In this document: positions 24,976 to 33,386 of the stretch, piece after piece | Layout of the letters: each line of letters starts with the position of its first letter | Position numbering within the stretch: position 1 is the stretch's first letter | Assembly: GCF_000148585.2 (NCBI RefSeq) | Contig: NZ_CP028414.1 | Coordinates: 425,501-489,500, forward strand | Direction of reading: 5' to 3' | Origin: Streptococcus mitis NCTC 12261 | Lineage (GTDB): Bacteria > Bacillota > Bacilli > Lactobacillales > Streptococcaceae | DNA: 64,000 nt | Notes under the pieces: generated by a model | The model's input: the letters and a program-made list of their open reading frames with translations, nothing else | The model's database searches: none | Told to the model about the DNA's origin: nothing | Program-made: the position numbers and the translations under genes

Positions 24976-25740
24976 TTAATGGAATTGCATACCACCATCC
25001 ACGATAATGGTTTGTCCTGTAATGTAGTTTGAATCTGGTCCTGCGAGGAAGCTGACAGCAGCAGCCACATCTTCTGGTTCAGATAGGCGTTTTAGGGTAA
25101 TATCTTTTGCGAATGTCTGCATACCCCACTCGTCATCTTTTCCTGCATTTTTACCAACTTCATGAGCGATATCGTACATCATTGGTGTTTTAACAATACC
25201 TGGTGCATAGGCGTTAACAGTGATACCTGAGTCTGCTAAATCACGGGCTAATGTTTGCGTAATTCCGCGAACAGCAAATTTGGTTCCACCATAAACAGTT
25301 AGATTTGGATTACCGACTACACCAGCTTGAGAAGTTGCGTTGATAATTTTACCTCCGTGGCCAAGTGCTTTAAATTGCGCTTGTGCAGCTTGTGACCCCC
25401 AAATGACACCACCAACGTTGATACCGAAGGTACGTGTAAATTGTTCCTCAGTAATTGTATCAAGAGGAGTAGTTGGAGCAACTCCAGCGTTATTTACGAC
25501 AACATTCAAATCACCAAAATGGTCAACAACCTGTTGAAATGCTTGGGCAACTTCTGCCTGTTTCGAAACATCAGCTACGACAGCAAAGGCATTTTCAGCT
25601 GATAATTCGGCAACAGCCTTTTCAGCTGTTTCGGGATTGTAGTCTAAGACTCCTACCTTAAAGCCATCTTGAACCAATCGTTTCGCAATTGCAAAACCGA
25701 TTCCTTGACCTGCACCTGTGACAATAGCAACTTTAGACAT
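24976..25740 (-). CDS. butA: Acetoin (diacetyl) reductase
   Basis: A 254-residue SDR with TGAGQGIG (residues 8-15), NNAGVAP and the YGGTK active-site pair. Its ends ([18 protein letters not shown]) match (S)-acetoin-forming diacetyl reductases/butanediol dehydrogenases. It reduces diacetyl to acetoin or acetoin to butanediol, an NADH-consuming overflow step from pyruvate. It is a single-gene unit, divergent from the aquaporin gene. Confidence 0.85.
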   Translation of the reverse strand: MSKVAIVTGAGQGIGFAIAKRLVQDGFKVGVLDYNPETAEKAVAELSAENAFAVVADVSKQAEVAQAFQQVVDHFGDLNVVVNNAGVAPTTPLDTITEEQFTRTFGINVGGVIWGSQAAQAQFKALGHGGKIINATSQAGVVGNPNLTVYGGTKFAVRGITQTLARDLADSGITVNAYAPGIVKTPMMYDIAHEVGKNAGKDDEWGMQTFAKDITLKRLSEPEDVAAAVSFLAGPDSNYITGQTIIVDGGMQFH

Positions 25741-25996
25741 ATGATTCCTCCTTGGTATTCACGATACCATTCAAACGTTCATAAAAGAACAGCAAAGGTT
25801 TACAAATGAGCTTTTATAATGAGTTTTGTAACCCCTATCAAAACTACGCTATTAGTATACACCTTTGAAAAAAATGTTTCAAATAAACACTACCGTTTTT
25901 ACAGAATTTTAACCTGAAATTTCCAATCAATTTTCTTGAAACCCTTTCCCTCTTTTGATAGACTAGTATCTAGTTTTTGAAAAAAGGAGAAAGAAA

Positions 25997-26665
25997 ATGA
26001 AAAAATTTGTTGCTGAATTAATCGGTACTTTCATGCTTGTGTTCATTGGAACAGGAGCTGTTGTTTTTGGAAATGGTCTTGATGGCCTTGGTCACCTTGG
26101 AATCGCCTTTGCCTTCGGTTTGGCCATCGTGGTTGCTGCTTACTCAATCGGAACTGTTTCAGGTGCTCACTTGAACCCAGCGGTTTCGATTGCTATGTTT
26201 GTAAACAAACGTTTGTCATCTTCAGAACTTGTAAACTACATCCTTGGACAAGTAGTTGGAGCCTTCATCGCTTCTGGCGCGGTCTTCTTCCTCTTGTCGA
26301 ACGCAGGTATGTCAACTGCTAGTCTTGGTGAAAATGCCTTGGCAAACGGGGTTACTGTCTTTGGTGGTTTCTTGTTTGAAGTGATTGCAACCTTCTTGTT
26401 TGTCTTGGTTATTATGACCGTGACTTCAGAAAGCAAGGGAAATGGCGCGATTGCTGGTTTGGTAATCGGTTTGTCCTTGATGGCCATGATCCTTGTGGGA
26501 TTGAACATCACTGGACTTTCAGTTAACCCAGCTCGTAGCCTGGCTCCTGCTGTATTGGTAGGTGGCGCAGCCCTTCAACAAGTATGGATTTTCATCCTTG
26601 CCCCAATCGTTGGTGGAGTTCTTGCAGCACTTGTTGCTAAAAATTTCCTTGGAACAGAAGAATAA
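25997..26665 (+). CDS. Aquaporin family water/glycerol channel
   Basis: The 222-residue protein has six membrane helices and both NPA boxes, HLNPAVS and SVNPARS, characteristic of the MIP family. The length and the second half (ALVAKNFLG end) are closer to water-channel AqpZ types than to the larger GlpF. It would allow water or small polyols across the membrane. It has its own promoter region and terminator. Confidence 0.88.
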   Translation: MKKFVAELIGTFMLVFIGTGAVVFGNGLDGLGHLGIAFAFGLAIVVAAYSIGTVSGAHLNPAVSIAMFVNKRLSSSELVNYILGQVVGAFIASGAVFFLLSNAGMSTASLGENALANGVTVFGGFLFEVIATFLFVLVIMTVTSESKGNGAIAGLVIGLSLMAMILVGLNITGLSVNPARSLAPAVLVGGAALQQVWIFILAPIVGGVLAALVAKNFLGTEE

Positions 26666-26674
26666 TTGAAACTA

Positions 26675-26714
26675 AAAAAGCCTTGCTCCTCAGTTTGAGG
26701 AACAGGGCTTTTTC
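26675..26714 (+). terminator. Aquaporin gene terminator
   Basis: AAAAAGCC...TCCTCA and TGAGGA...GGGCTTTTT form a long stem followed by T residues. Confidence 0.85.
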
Positions 26715-26720
26715 GTATTT

Positions 26721-26871
26721 ATACTTAATGAAAATCAAAGAGCAAACTAATAAACTATCCGCAGGTTGCTCAATATATTACTTTGAGGTTGTGGATAGAA
26801 CTGACGAAGTCAGTAACCATACCTACGGCAAGGCGACGTTGACGAAGTTTGAAGAGATTTTCGAAGAGTAT
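26721..26871. repeat. Long RUP variant
   Basis: It has the RUP ends (ATACTTAATGAAAATC and GATTTTCGAAGAGTAT) but a longer interior of about 150 bp, including GAACTGACGAAGTCAG. It ends on the first base of the queF stop codon complement. Confidence 0.7.
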
Positions 26872-27362
26872 TAACGGTTGTCAATTTTCTCTGGATAAAG
26901 ATCGTGTTGGAAGAGGCGTTGTTCTGCCAGGCCTTCATACTTGGTTCCAGGCTTGCCGTAGTTGTAGTAGGGGTCGATTGAAATTCCACCACGCGGAGTG
27001 AATTTTCCCCAAACCTCTAAATAGCGAGGGTCTAGCAAATTGACCAAGTCTTTCCCGATGGTGTTGATACAGTTTTCGTGGAAATCGCCATGATTTCTAT
27101 AACTAAAAAGGTAGAGTTTGAGGGATTTTGACTCGACGCAGAGCTTGTCAGGAATGTAGGAAATATAAATGGTCGCAAAGTCTGGTTGAGCAGTGATTGG
27201 GCACAGGGAGGTAAATTCAGGACAGTTGAATTTGATGAAATAGTCATTTTCCACATGACGATTGTCAAAAGACTCGAGGACTTCGGGTTGATAGTCAAAA
27301 ATGTAGTTGGTTTCTTTGTTGCCGAGGAGGCTTAGGTTTTTCATTTCTTCTTGTTGTGACAT
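26871..27362 (-). CDS. queF: NADPH-dependent 7-cyano-7-deazaguanine reductase
   Basis: The 163-residue single-domain QueF has the family motif [20 protein letters not shown] and the active-site cysteine in [10 protein letters not shown]. It reduces preQ0 to preQ1 for queuosine synthesis. It is the last gene of the queC-queD-queE-queF operon, 17 bp after queE. Confidence 0.95.
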   Translation of the reverse strand: MSQQEEMKNLSLLGNKETNYIFDYQPEVLESFDNRHVENDYFIKFNCPEFTSLCPITAQPDFATIYISYIPDKLCVESKSLKLYLFSYRNHGDFHENCINTIGKDLVNLLDPRYLEVWGKFTPRGGISIDPYYNYGKPGTKYEGLAEQRLFQHDLYPEKIDNR

Positions 27363-27379
27363 GATTTTTTCTTTCTAAT

Positions 27380-28096
27380 TTAAACACCACGTTGGTTGTC
27401 GTAGAGGAGGGTATGGAGTTGAGGAAGGACACGGACATTGCCCCAGCTATCGTCAGCAGCGACGCGTTCCCAGAGTTCTTTGAGGCGGTCCAGTTGGTCT
27501 TGGACAATATTTCCTGTGGCCTTGGGCTCAGGATTTCCTGCAGATAAGAAGAGAACATCTGGTTGGTAGCGTTCTTGAATCCCTTTAGCAAAGGCCAAAT
27601 CAGCATCATCAAAGACAGGGATTTTAAAGGTGACCTTGTCTGGATCTAGTTGGGAAACGATAAAGTCCAAGGTCTCAAAGTTGACTTCCATCTTAGATGA
27701 AGGAGGTTTGGGACTCAGGGTGACCTGGTCGATATCTTTTAACCAATTTTGCCAGCGAGAGCCTTGGGTCTCAACAGCAAGGGTGACACCACGTTCCTTG
27801 AGCTTAGTGACCAGTTCAGCCATGTTGGCTGCTAGGATAGCGGGATTTCCGCCAGACAGGGTTACATAGTCGTAGTTCCCTAGTTTATCCAAGGCAGCAA
27901 TGACTTCGTCAGCTGTCATGCGAGTTGGTTTTTCAGAACCATCCCAAGTAAAGGCAGAGTCGCACCAGTCGCAGTGGTAGTCGCAACCAGCAGTGCGGAC
28001 AAACATTGTTTTCTGCCCAATAGCACGGCCTTCACCTTGAAAGGTAGGGCCAAAAATTTCCAGAACTGGTAGTTTGAGGACACGTTCCCTAGTCAT
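27380..28096 (-). CDS. queE: 7-carboxy-7-deazaguanine synthase
   Basis: A 238-residue radical-SAM protein with a compact cluster motif CDYHCDWC (CX3CX2C). It converts CPH4 to 7-carboxy-7-deazaguanine. It overlaps queD by a few bases, showing translational coupling. The family and operon position are both clear. Confidence 0.94.
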   Translation of the reverse strand: MTRERVLKLPVLEIFGPTFQGEGRAIGQKTMFVRTAGCDYHCDWCDSAFTWDGSEKPTRMTADEVIAALDKLGNYDYVTLSGGNPAILAANMAELVTKLKERGVTLAVETQGSRWQNWLKDIDQVTLSPKPPSSKMEVNFETLDFIVSQLDPDKVTFKIPVFDDADLAFAKGIQERYQPDVLFLSAGNPEPKATGNIVQDQLDRLKELWERVAADDSWGNVRVLPQLHTLLYDNQRGV

Positions 28097-28532
28097 CTAA
28101 CCACTCCCGTCTAAACTCTGCAAAGGAAGTCGGAGTTTCATAGAGGCGAACGTATTCCAAACGAAGACCGCGTTTGTCGGGCAACTCTTGATTCATGGTT
28201 TGGAAAATCCAGTAAACCATATTTTCAGCAGTCGTGTTCATATAAGGCAGGGTTTCATTGAGATAGCGATGATCCAAGTGGGGCTCTAAGTAGTTCTTGT
28301 AGATCGCTTTGATGTCTCCAAAATCGTAGGTCATACCACGTTCATCTAAAAATCCACTGACAGCAATCTGCAGATGATAGGTGTGGCCGTGCAGGGACTT
28401 GCATTTTCCTTCATAGTGAAAGAGGTGGTGGGCAGCATCAAAGGTAAATTCTTTTGATACCAAGGTTCTGTGAGGATTGTAGACAAGCGACTCCCCAGTT
28501 TCCTGTTTGATTTCTTTGGGTGCAAAAAACAT
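28089..28532 (-). CDS. queD: 6-carboxytetrahydropterin synthase
   Basis: Using ATG 28532, which shares its A with the queC stop (TAATG), the protein has 147 residues. Zinc-binding histidines and the catalytic cysteine lie in FDAAHHLFHYEGKCKSLHGH. It converts dihydroneopterin triphosphate to the queuosine precursor CPH4. The longer frame reading into queC is rejected. Confidence 0.93.
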   Translation of the reverse strand: MFFAPKEIKQETGESLVYNPHRTLVSKEFTFDAAHHLFHYEGKCKSLHGHTYHLQIAVSGFLDERGMTYDFGDIKAIYKNYLEPHLDHRYLNETLPYMNTTAENMVYWIFQTMNQELPDKRGLRLEYVRLYETPTSFAEFRREWLDD

Positions 28533-29185
28533 TAGTCCTCTCCTTTCTGTGAGAGATAAACATCTAACCCATGTTGACGTAGGTGGCAGGCGGGACAATC
28601 TCCACAGCCACTTCCGATAATCCCGTTGTAGCAGGTTAAGGTCTTTTCACGAACATAGTCAAAGGCACCGAGTTGGTCGGCTAATTCCCAAGTTTCAGCC
28701 TTGTCTAGCCACATGAGAGGTGTTTGGATAACAAAGTCGTAATCCATAGCAAGGTTGAGGGTAACATTAAGAGATTTGACGAAGACATCCCGACAATCGG
28801 GGTAGCCTGAGAAGTCTGTCTCGCAGACACCTGTCACGATATCTTTAATACCTCGTTGCTTAGCAAGGACTGCCGCAAAGGATAGAAAGAGGTGGTTGCG
28901 ACCGTCAACGAAGGTATTGGGAACCTCTCCCTCTTTTTGCTCAATCTCCATATCAGAGGTCAGGGCATTTTCAGTGATTTGCCCCAGCAGAGACATATCT
29001 AGGATGTGATGACGAATCCCCTGTTCCTTGGCGATTTCTCTAGCAACTTGAATTTCGAGATGATGACGTTGGCCGTAGGCAAAGGTAACTGCTTCGACTG
29101 TTTCATAGTGTTTTTTAGCCCAAAAGAGGCAGGTTGTAGAATCTTGACCGCCACTAAAGACGACCAAGGCTGATTGACGTTTCAT
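28532..29185 (-). CDS. queC: 7-cyano-7-deazaguanine synthase
   Basis: ATG 29185 follows GGAAGGAG and gives 217 residues. The SGGQDSTTC loop binds ATP and the C-terminal [10 protein letters not shown] cysteines bind zinc. It makes preQ0 from 7-carboxy-7-deazaguanine. It is the first gene of the operon, behind a probable preQ1 riboswitch. Confidence 0.95.
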   Translation of the reverse strand: MKRQSALVVFSGGQDSTTCLFWAKKHYETVEAVTFAYGQRHHLEIQVAREIAKEQGIRHHILDMSLLGQITENALTSDMEIEQKEGEVPNTFVDGRNHLFLSFAAVLAKQRGIKDIVTGVCETDFSGYPDCRDVFVKSLNVTLNLAMDYDFVIQTPLMWLDKAETWELADQLGAFDYVREKTLTCYNGIIGSGCGDCPACHLRQHGLDVYLSQKGED

Positions 29186-29222
29186 AGTACTCCTTCCAAA
29201 ATGGGGAATGTTCAGAGCACGC

Positions 29223-29300
29223 AAAAAGCTCCCTTGAGGGAGCTAAAAAATACCAAGTAGAGGTTTTTTTTAGCGATGGCATGTCCCAAACATCGTAATA
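29223..29300 (-). promoter_or_regulatory. Probable preQ1-I type riboswitch
   Basis: On the minus strand a 5-bp stem CGATG/CATCG (29291-29295 with 29274-29278) encloses a 12-nt loop beginning with TTT and ending in C. An A-rich tail ending in CCT can pair with GGG of the loop, as in preQ1-I pseudoknots. The tail also belongs to an antiterminator (GCTAAAAAA with TTTTTTAGC, 29242-29274). That competes with a terminator (AGCTCCCT/AGGGAGCT, 29227-29244, then TTTTTG). Ligand binding should favour termination. The tail is about 2 nt longer than the textbook aptamer. Confidence 0.7.
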
Positions 29301-29310
29301 TTCTACTAAC

Positions 29311-29339
29311 AGTCTAGCATATTTTTTGAAAAATGGCAA
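29311..29339 (-). promoter_or_regulatory. Promoter of the que operon
   Basis: On the minus strand TTGCCA (29334-29339) and TAGACT (29311-29316) are 17 bp apart, placing the transcript start just before the riboswitch. Confidence 0.6.
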
Positions 29340-29346
29340 AGGGCAA

Positions 29347-29380
29347 GAAAAAAGAGACCAAAGCAAGTACTTGGTCTCTC
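29347..29380 (-). terminator. trxA terminator
   Basis: AGAGACCAA and TTGGTCTCT pair, with six T following on the minus strand. Confidence 0.8.
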
Positions 29381-29386
29381 GTTTGA

Positions 29387-29701
29387 TTAGCTCAATTCAG
29401 CAACGATGGCCTTGATTTGTTCTGCTGTGTGAACACCAGCAACTTGTTTCACCACTTGGCCGTCTTTTTTGAAGAGAAGAGTTGGGATAGACATGATTCC
29501 AAAAGCACGAGCTGTGTTTGGATTTTCATCAACGTCCATTTTAACGATTTTCAAAACATCTTCTGAAAGTTCTTCAGACAATTTATCCAAGATTGGGCCT
29601 TGCATACGACATGGACCACACCAAGTTGCCCAGAAGTCTACTAAGACCAAACCGTCTTTTGTTTCTTGTTCGAATGTTGCATCTGTAATTGCTTTTGCCA
29701 T
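29387..29701 (-). CDS. trxA: Thioredoxin
   Basis: A 104-residue thioredoxin with the WCGPCR active site and the cis-proline region MSIPTLLFKKDG. It reduces protein disulfides in the cytoplasm, receiving electrons from thioredoxin reductase. It follows the DUF4649 gene by 15 bp with a clear GGAG site, so both are probably co-transcribed downstream of the MarR-type gene. Confidence 0.95.
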   Translation of the reverse strand: MAKAITDATFEQETKDGLVLVDFWATWCGPCRMQGPILDKLSEELSEDVLKIVKMDVDENPNTARAFGIMSIPTLLFKKDGQVVKQVAGVHTAEQIKAIVAELS

Positions 29702-29716
29702 TGTATTTCTCCTTTT

Positions 29717-29938
29717 TTAGTTATATTGGCTTAAATCTTGTTTCATGAGATAGAAGAAGACATCTCCATAAGTCCCATGGTAGTCCAAATCATGACCGTT
29801 GTAGGTTAATTTTTGGACAGGGTAGTAGTCTGCGACGCCGATAAGGCAAGCTTGTTGCGAACGATCAAAGTCGTCATAAGATTCGAAAGTTACAGTTCTT
29901 TCGTTCTTGCTGGCATCTAGATAGGTAATTTCAATCAT
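29717..29938 (-). CDS. DUF4649 family small protein
   Basis: ATG 29938 after AAAGGAG gives 73 residues (MIEITYLDASKNERTVTFES...), matching the small streptococcal DUF4649 family. Its function is unknown. It lies directly before trxA and shortly after a TTGCGCACGCAA palindrome, hinting at redox or MarR-linked control. Confidence 0.75.
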   Translation of the reverse strand: MIEITYLDASKNERTVTFESYDDFDRSQQACLIGVADYYPVQKLTYNGHDLDYHGTYGDVFFYLMKQDLSQYN

Positions 29939-30007
29939 GTTTAGAACTCCTTTGTTTAATGATGATTTTATTTTACTCCTTGTAAAAGAGAATGTCAAGA
30001 AAAATGA

Positions 30008-30019
30008 TTGCGCACGCAA
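30008..30019. promoter_or_regulatory. Near-palindrome, candidate MarR site
   Basis: TTGCGCACGCAA differs by one base from TTGCGCATGCAA at 30492-30503. It lies in the promoter region of the DUF4649-trxA genes. Confidence 0.6.
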
Positions 30020-30037
30020 CTTTTTTTCAAAATCATC

Positions 30038-30418
30038 TTAAATCAAGAAATCTAAACCAGTTTCCAAGCTTTCTTCGACAGCCTTTTGTAGAGTGGCCAG
30101 TGTCTTTTGCCCATCACTTGTCAGGCAGATAAAGCTAGAGCGCCTATCTTGATCACAACACCTGCGACTAAGCAGACCGCAATTTTTGGCTTCCAAGCGA
30201 GCCACCATCCGAGAAACAGCGCTCGGGCTCAGATGAAGCTTATCTGGCAGGTCAATCTGGCGTAGAGATTTTTCTTGAGCCAAGTCCAGATAGTAGAGCA
30301 GGTAGAACTCTTTCAAGGTCAGACTTTGCTCGCTCTGCTGGGCAATAGTCTCTTCCAAGAGACTTTCAATTTCTTTCTGACGCCGATTGAAGTCAAACCA
30401 TTTTTCCAAATAGGTCAT
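30038..30418 (-). CDS. MarR family transcriptional regulator
   Basis: ATG 30418 after AAAGGAG gives 126 residues. The winged helix is clear: LRQIDLPDKLHLSPSAVSRM followed by the wing with DQDRRSSFICLT. Cysteines at two places in LSRRCCDQD and one in AKNCG could allow redox sensing. Matching palindromes lie both upstream and downstream of the gene, so it probably regulates itself and the DUF4649-trxA pair. Confidence 0.82.
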   Translation of the reverse strand: MTYLEKWFDFNRRQKEIESLLEETIAQQSEQSLTLKEFYLLYYLDLAQEKSLRQIDLPDKLHLSPSAVSRMVARLEAKNCGLLSRRCCDQDRRSSFICLTSDGQKTLATLQKAVEESLETGLDFLI

Positions 30419-30491
30419 AGTATCTCCTTTCTTTTTAGAGTTGTAAATAGAAGAAAGTCCATTCACGGACAGTCTCTGTATCACAAGATGA

Positions 30492-30503
30492 TTGCGCATG
30501 CAA
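30492..30503. promoter_or_regulatory. Palindrome upstream of the MarR gene
   Basis: TTGCGCATGCAA lies about 75 bp before the start codon and is nearly identical to the copy at 30008. Confidence 0.6.
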
Positions 30504-30640
30504 TAATTATACTACTTTTCAAGAATGCTGACAAGAAGGACGCTGAAATCTTTTATCCTAAATCATACCAGTTTTCACAAGTCAAGAATTGTTTGTATCC
30601 CCTTTCCATTTCTAATTTTCATTATCCCTTGTGTATTTCC

Positions 30641-30668
30641 TTGAAATTTTCTGAAAAAAGAGTAAACT
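30641..30668 (+). promoter_or_regulatory. Promoter of the CidA/LrgA-like operon
   Basis: TTGAAA (30641-30646) and TAAACT (30663-30668) are 16 bp apart, shortly before the start codon. Confidence 0.5.
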
Positions 30669-30701
30669 GGTATGCAAGAAGTCTATTTCGTGGAGTTTAG
30701 G

Positions 30702-31076
30702 ATGAAATTATATGTTCAATTAATGATTCTCTTTGTGATTTCTCTAATCGGAGAGGGAATTTCCAGTTTCTTTCATTTGCCTATCCCAGGCAGTATTATC
30801 GGCTTGATTATTCTCTTTCTAGCCCTACAATTCAAGTGGCTGAGAACCAGACATGTCAATATGGTGGGGAATTTCTTGCTGGCCAATATGACCATTCTCT
30901 TTTTGCCACCAGCAGTGGGAATCATGGAGAAGTTTGATGTGATTGCTCCCTATCTCTTGCCCATTGTTTTGATTGTCTTTTTTGCGGCTGTCATCAATAT
31001 TATCCTCATAGCCTTGGTAGTTCAGTTCATCAAGAGACGGTTTGAGGGAGATTATGAGAAAGGAGATGCCAAATGA
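30702..31076 (+). CDS. CidA/LrgA family holin-like protein
   Basis: ATG 30702 follows GTGGAG; the earlier ATG 30672 has no binding site. The 124-residue protein has four membrane helices and the family pattern PIPGSIIGLIILFLALQF. CidA/LrgA proteins affect murein hydrolase activity, autolysis and export of small metabolites. It overlaps its LrgB/CidB partner by four bases. Which of the Cid or Lrg subtypes it is cannot be settled here. Confidence 0.85.
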   Translation: MKLYVQLMILFVISLIGEGISSFFHLPIPGSIIGLIILFLALQFKWLRTRHVNMVGNFLLANMTILFLPPAVGIMEKFDVIAPYLLPIVLIVFFAAVINIILIALVVQFIKRRFEGDYEKGDAK

Positions 31077-31768
31077 GTGAATTTGTTTCCAATCCCCTGT
31101 TTGGGCTTGCCCTGTCTATCCTAGCTTATCTAGTAGGAATGCTGATTTACAGACGTTTTCCCCATCCTTTGACAACGCCCTTGCTTTTGTCAGCTATTTT
31201 CATTATCATCTTTCTAAAGGTGACGGGTATTTCTTACCAAGATTACTACCAAGGTGGGGTTTATCTGAACAACTTGATTGTCCCATCGACTGTTGCTCTA
31301 GGGATTCCCCTTTATAAGAGTTTTCACTTGATGAAGCACCATGCTCGGAGTATTCTCTTTGGTAGTCTGCTAGCAGTAGTTGTCAATACCTCTTTCACAG
31401 CCCTTGTGGCCAAAATCTTTGGCATGGATTTTTTCCTAGCCATTTCTCTCTTTCCCAAGTCAGTAACAACCGCCATGGCAGTGGGAATCACAGAAAAATT
31501 GCAAGGTCTGACGACCGTGACCTTGGTGGTTGTAGTGGCAACTGGGATTTTAACCAGTGTCATCGGCCCAACCCTTTTGAAGTGGTTGAAAATTGACGAC
31601 CCAGTAGCTGTTGGTCTTTCCCTTGGAGGAACAGGCCATGCAGTCGGAACAGGGACAGCCTTTCGATATGGTTCTGTAGCAGGAGCCATGGGTGGCTTGG
31701 CTATCGGTGTCACCGGTATTCTCTATGTCTTTGTCAGCCCCATTGTAGCCAGTTTGATATTGAGTTAA
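31073..31768 (+). CDS. CidB/LrgB family autolysis modulator
   Basis: The 231-residue, multi-helix membrane protein has the LrgB signature: FPKSVTTAMAVGITEKLQG and LSLGGTGHAVGTGTAF. The start overlaps the CidA/LrgA stop (ATGA), showing translational coupling. The pair forms a two-gene operon closed by a SPRITE-like repeat. Confidence 0.88.
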   Translation: MSEFVSNPLFGLALSILAYLVGMLIYRRFPHPLTTPLLLSAIFIIIFLKVTGISYQDYYQGGVYLNNLIVPSTVALGIPLYKSFHLMKHHARSILFGSLLAVVVNTSFTALVAKIFGMDFFLAISLFPKSVTTAMAVGITEKLQGLTTVTLVVVVATGILTSVIGPTLLKWLKIDDPVAVGLSLGGTGHAVGTGTAFRYGSVAGAMGGLAIGVTGILYVFVSPIVASLILS

Positions 31769-31933
31769 AAAGAGGCTGGGACAAAAAGATTTTGATTTTA
31801 GGAATTCTTTATTATAAAATTTTAAAATCGATAGATTAGATAAAAAAGCGAACAAAACAGAATTCTAAGTTTCAGATAACTCGTTTTGTTCGCTTTTTAT
31901 ATTTAAGGTTAGACTTTTGTCCCAGCCTCTTTT
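31767..31933. repeat. SPRITE-like repeat with central terminator
   Basis: Perfect inverted ends AAAAGAGGCTGGGACAAAA and TTTTGTCCCAGCCTCTTTT bound a 167-bp element. Inside, AGCGAACAAAAC pairs with GTTTTGTTCGCT before a T-run. It overlaps the last codon of the CidB/LrgB gene and is inverted relative to the copy at 23029. Confidence 0.8.
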
Positions 31934-32101
31934 GATACCTAAAGTTCTATAATGAAGTTAGAAGATTAGAGAAATTTGCCAACATACTTGATAAAATAAA
32001 ACCTCAAAATACCACTAATTTATGAAGTGAATTTGAATCAAGCTGGTTATTAGCTTTAGGGGTTATTCAAAGTTTAAGAAGAATTCTAATGATAGGATAA
32101 A

Positions 32102-32965
32102 TTAAACAGTATCTAATTCCTTCAAATAATTTTCTATCTTCATCAACATTAAAGGATTGTTATAAATCTTACATAACTCTCTTGCTTCTATATAATAATT
32201 TTTGACTTGTTCTTTGTCTAGAAATTTGGCTCCAGCATTTCCTACAAGAATAAGTAGAGGAGCCAGTTGGTAGCTTGTCTGTCTTTGTTTACAGAGTTCA
32301 ATCGTCTCAAGAGCTTCTTGGATGGCTTCGTTATATTTTTCCTTTGATACTAGGTAGTGAGCGTAGTTGTAACGAACTCTGATGTAACCAAATAAAAACT
32401 CCTGATGCTCAAAATTTTTTGTCTGATATAACTCCATCAAATGAGAGTAGTTTGCCTCATATTCTTGTTCACGACCCACTAAGGAATAGAAATTAGATAG
32501 AGTATTCAACGCCTTTAAATAAATCAGAGTATTTGAAGAGACTTTTAATAATATATTTTCCAATGAAGAAATTGCCTCACACTTACTGTCATATTGATAG
32601 AAGTCAATAATAGCTTTAATCCATTCAAGGTAAGTTCGGTCTTCTAGTGTTAGAAAGGTGCTTCGCTCAATCTCTATTCTATAAATATATTCCAAATCGT
32701 CATAATTTCTGTCATCTAATAGTCGAGCAGATAATTGCTTGAAATTAGAGAGGTTAGATTTAATTTCAATTTGTTCATTAAAAAAATAATCTAATGGTAC
32801 TTCAAGTCGTTGTGAGAGTTTGAACAAAAGGTCTGCGGAGGGAATGAAATGCCCTCTCTCAATTTTACTAATCTGGCTTTGTTCACAAATTCCTTCTGCA
32901 AGAGTTTGTTGGGAGAGACCTAACTCTTTTCTCTTTACTCTGAATTTCTCAGCGAGTGTATTCAT
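32102..32965 (-). CDS. tprA: TprA-like peptide-responsive TPR regulator
   Basis: The 287-residue protein has an N-terminal HTH (residues 1-60, LGLSQQTLAEGICEQSQISK) followed by TPR-like helical repeats, the architecture of RRNPP/PlcR regulators that bind imported peptides. It is divergent from a small gene whose end encodes LDVGKAD, the mature PhrA pheromone known from pneumococcal TprA/PhrA systems, which makes the assignment specific. TprA represses its own regulon until PhrA binds. An 11-bp direct repeat in the shared promoter region may be its site. Confidence 0.85.
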   Translation of the reverse strand: MNTLAEKFRVKRKELGLSQQTLAEGICEQSQISKIERGHFIPSADLLFKLSQRLEVPLDYFFNEQIEIKSNLSNFKQLSARLLDDRNYDDLEYIYRIEIERSTFLTLEDRTYLEWIKAIIDFYQYDSKCEAISSLENILLKVSSNTLIYLKALNTLSNFYSLVGREQEYEANYSHLMELYQTKNFEHQEFLFGYIRVRYNYAHYLVSKEKYNEAIQEALETIELCKQRQTSYQLAPLLILVGNAGAKFLDKEQVKNYYIEARELCKIYNNPLMLMKIENYLKELDTV

Positions 32966-33013
32966 AAAAGATAATAATCCTTCCTATTTGCTTAATTTCA
33001 TTATAAAATTTTT

Positions 33014-33083
33014 AGTTCAAAATAGCAAGTTAAAGGAATAAAAAATTCTTTATGGTAATAATAAGAAAAAAAAGTTCAAAATA
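33014..33083. promoter_or_regulatory. Direct repeats in the tprA-phrA promoter region
   Basis: AGTTCAAAATA occurs at 33014-33024 and 33073-33083, the second shortly upstream of the phrA -35 box. It is a candidate TprA site; no footprint information is available. Confidence 0.4.
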
Positions 33084-33095
33084 CAATAAAAACAA

Positions 33096-33124
33096 TTGGC
33101 TAATTAAAATATATATGTTAGAAT
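33096..33124 (+). promoter_or_regulatory. phrA promoter
   Basis: TTGGCT (33096-33101) and TAGAAT (33119-33124) are 17 bp apart, ending about 28 bp before the proposed phrA start. Confidence 0.6.
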
Positions 33125-33152
33125 AAAAATAAGGAAACAGAAAGGGGTTTCA

Positions 33153-33327
33153 GTGCAAGAGAAAAAAACGCGGAATTAAAAAATTAGCTATATTAGCATT
33201 ACTAGGTGTTTTTACGTTTAGTAATACAATTCCTTACCAACAGTTTATTCAGAAGAATAAACAATTGGAGATTCGAGTGCAATCACAAAAGAAGTCCAAT
33301 TGTCTTGATGTTGGGAAGGCAGATTAG
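33153..33327 (+). CDS. phrA: PhrA-type signalling peptide precursor, one-base frameshift
   Basis: Downstream of AAAGGGG, GTG 33153 starts a frame that is closed by a stop at 33177-33179. If one A of the seven-A run 33162-33168 is removed, it reads through a basic N-terminus, a hydrophobic secretion signal (KLAILALLGVFTFSNTI) and ends KKSNCLDVGKAD at TAG 33325. That is 58 residues. The C-terminal heptapeptide equals the PhrA pheromone. The known decapeptide has SNG where this has SNC, so the heptapeptide is unchanged but the decapeptide would differ. The divergent tprA supports the call. The extra A may be an error, a null mutation, or corrected by slippage on the A-run. Confidence 0.75.
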
Positions 33328-33386
33328 TAAGTTTATCCTAATAATTAAGACTTTCATGTTTTTTTGCAGTTAAGAAATTTTAGTAA

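Noticed and set aside
26683-26874. 63-residue ORF overlapping the aquaporin terminator
   Set aside because: It lies inside the terminator and RUP variant, has no ribosome binding site, and its sequence is dictated by the repeat.
30275-30700. 141-residue plus-strand frame over the MarR gene
   Set aside because: It runs antisense to a clear MarR gene and across a promoter and operator, without a supporting start.
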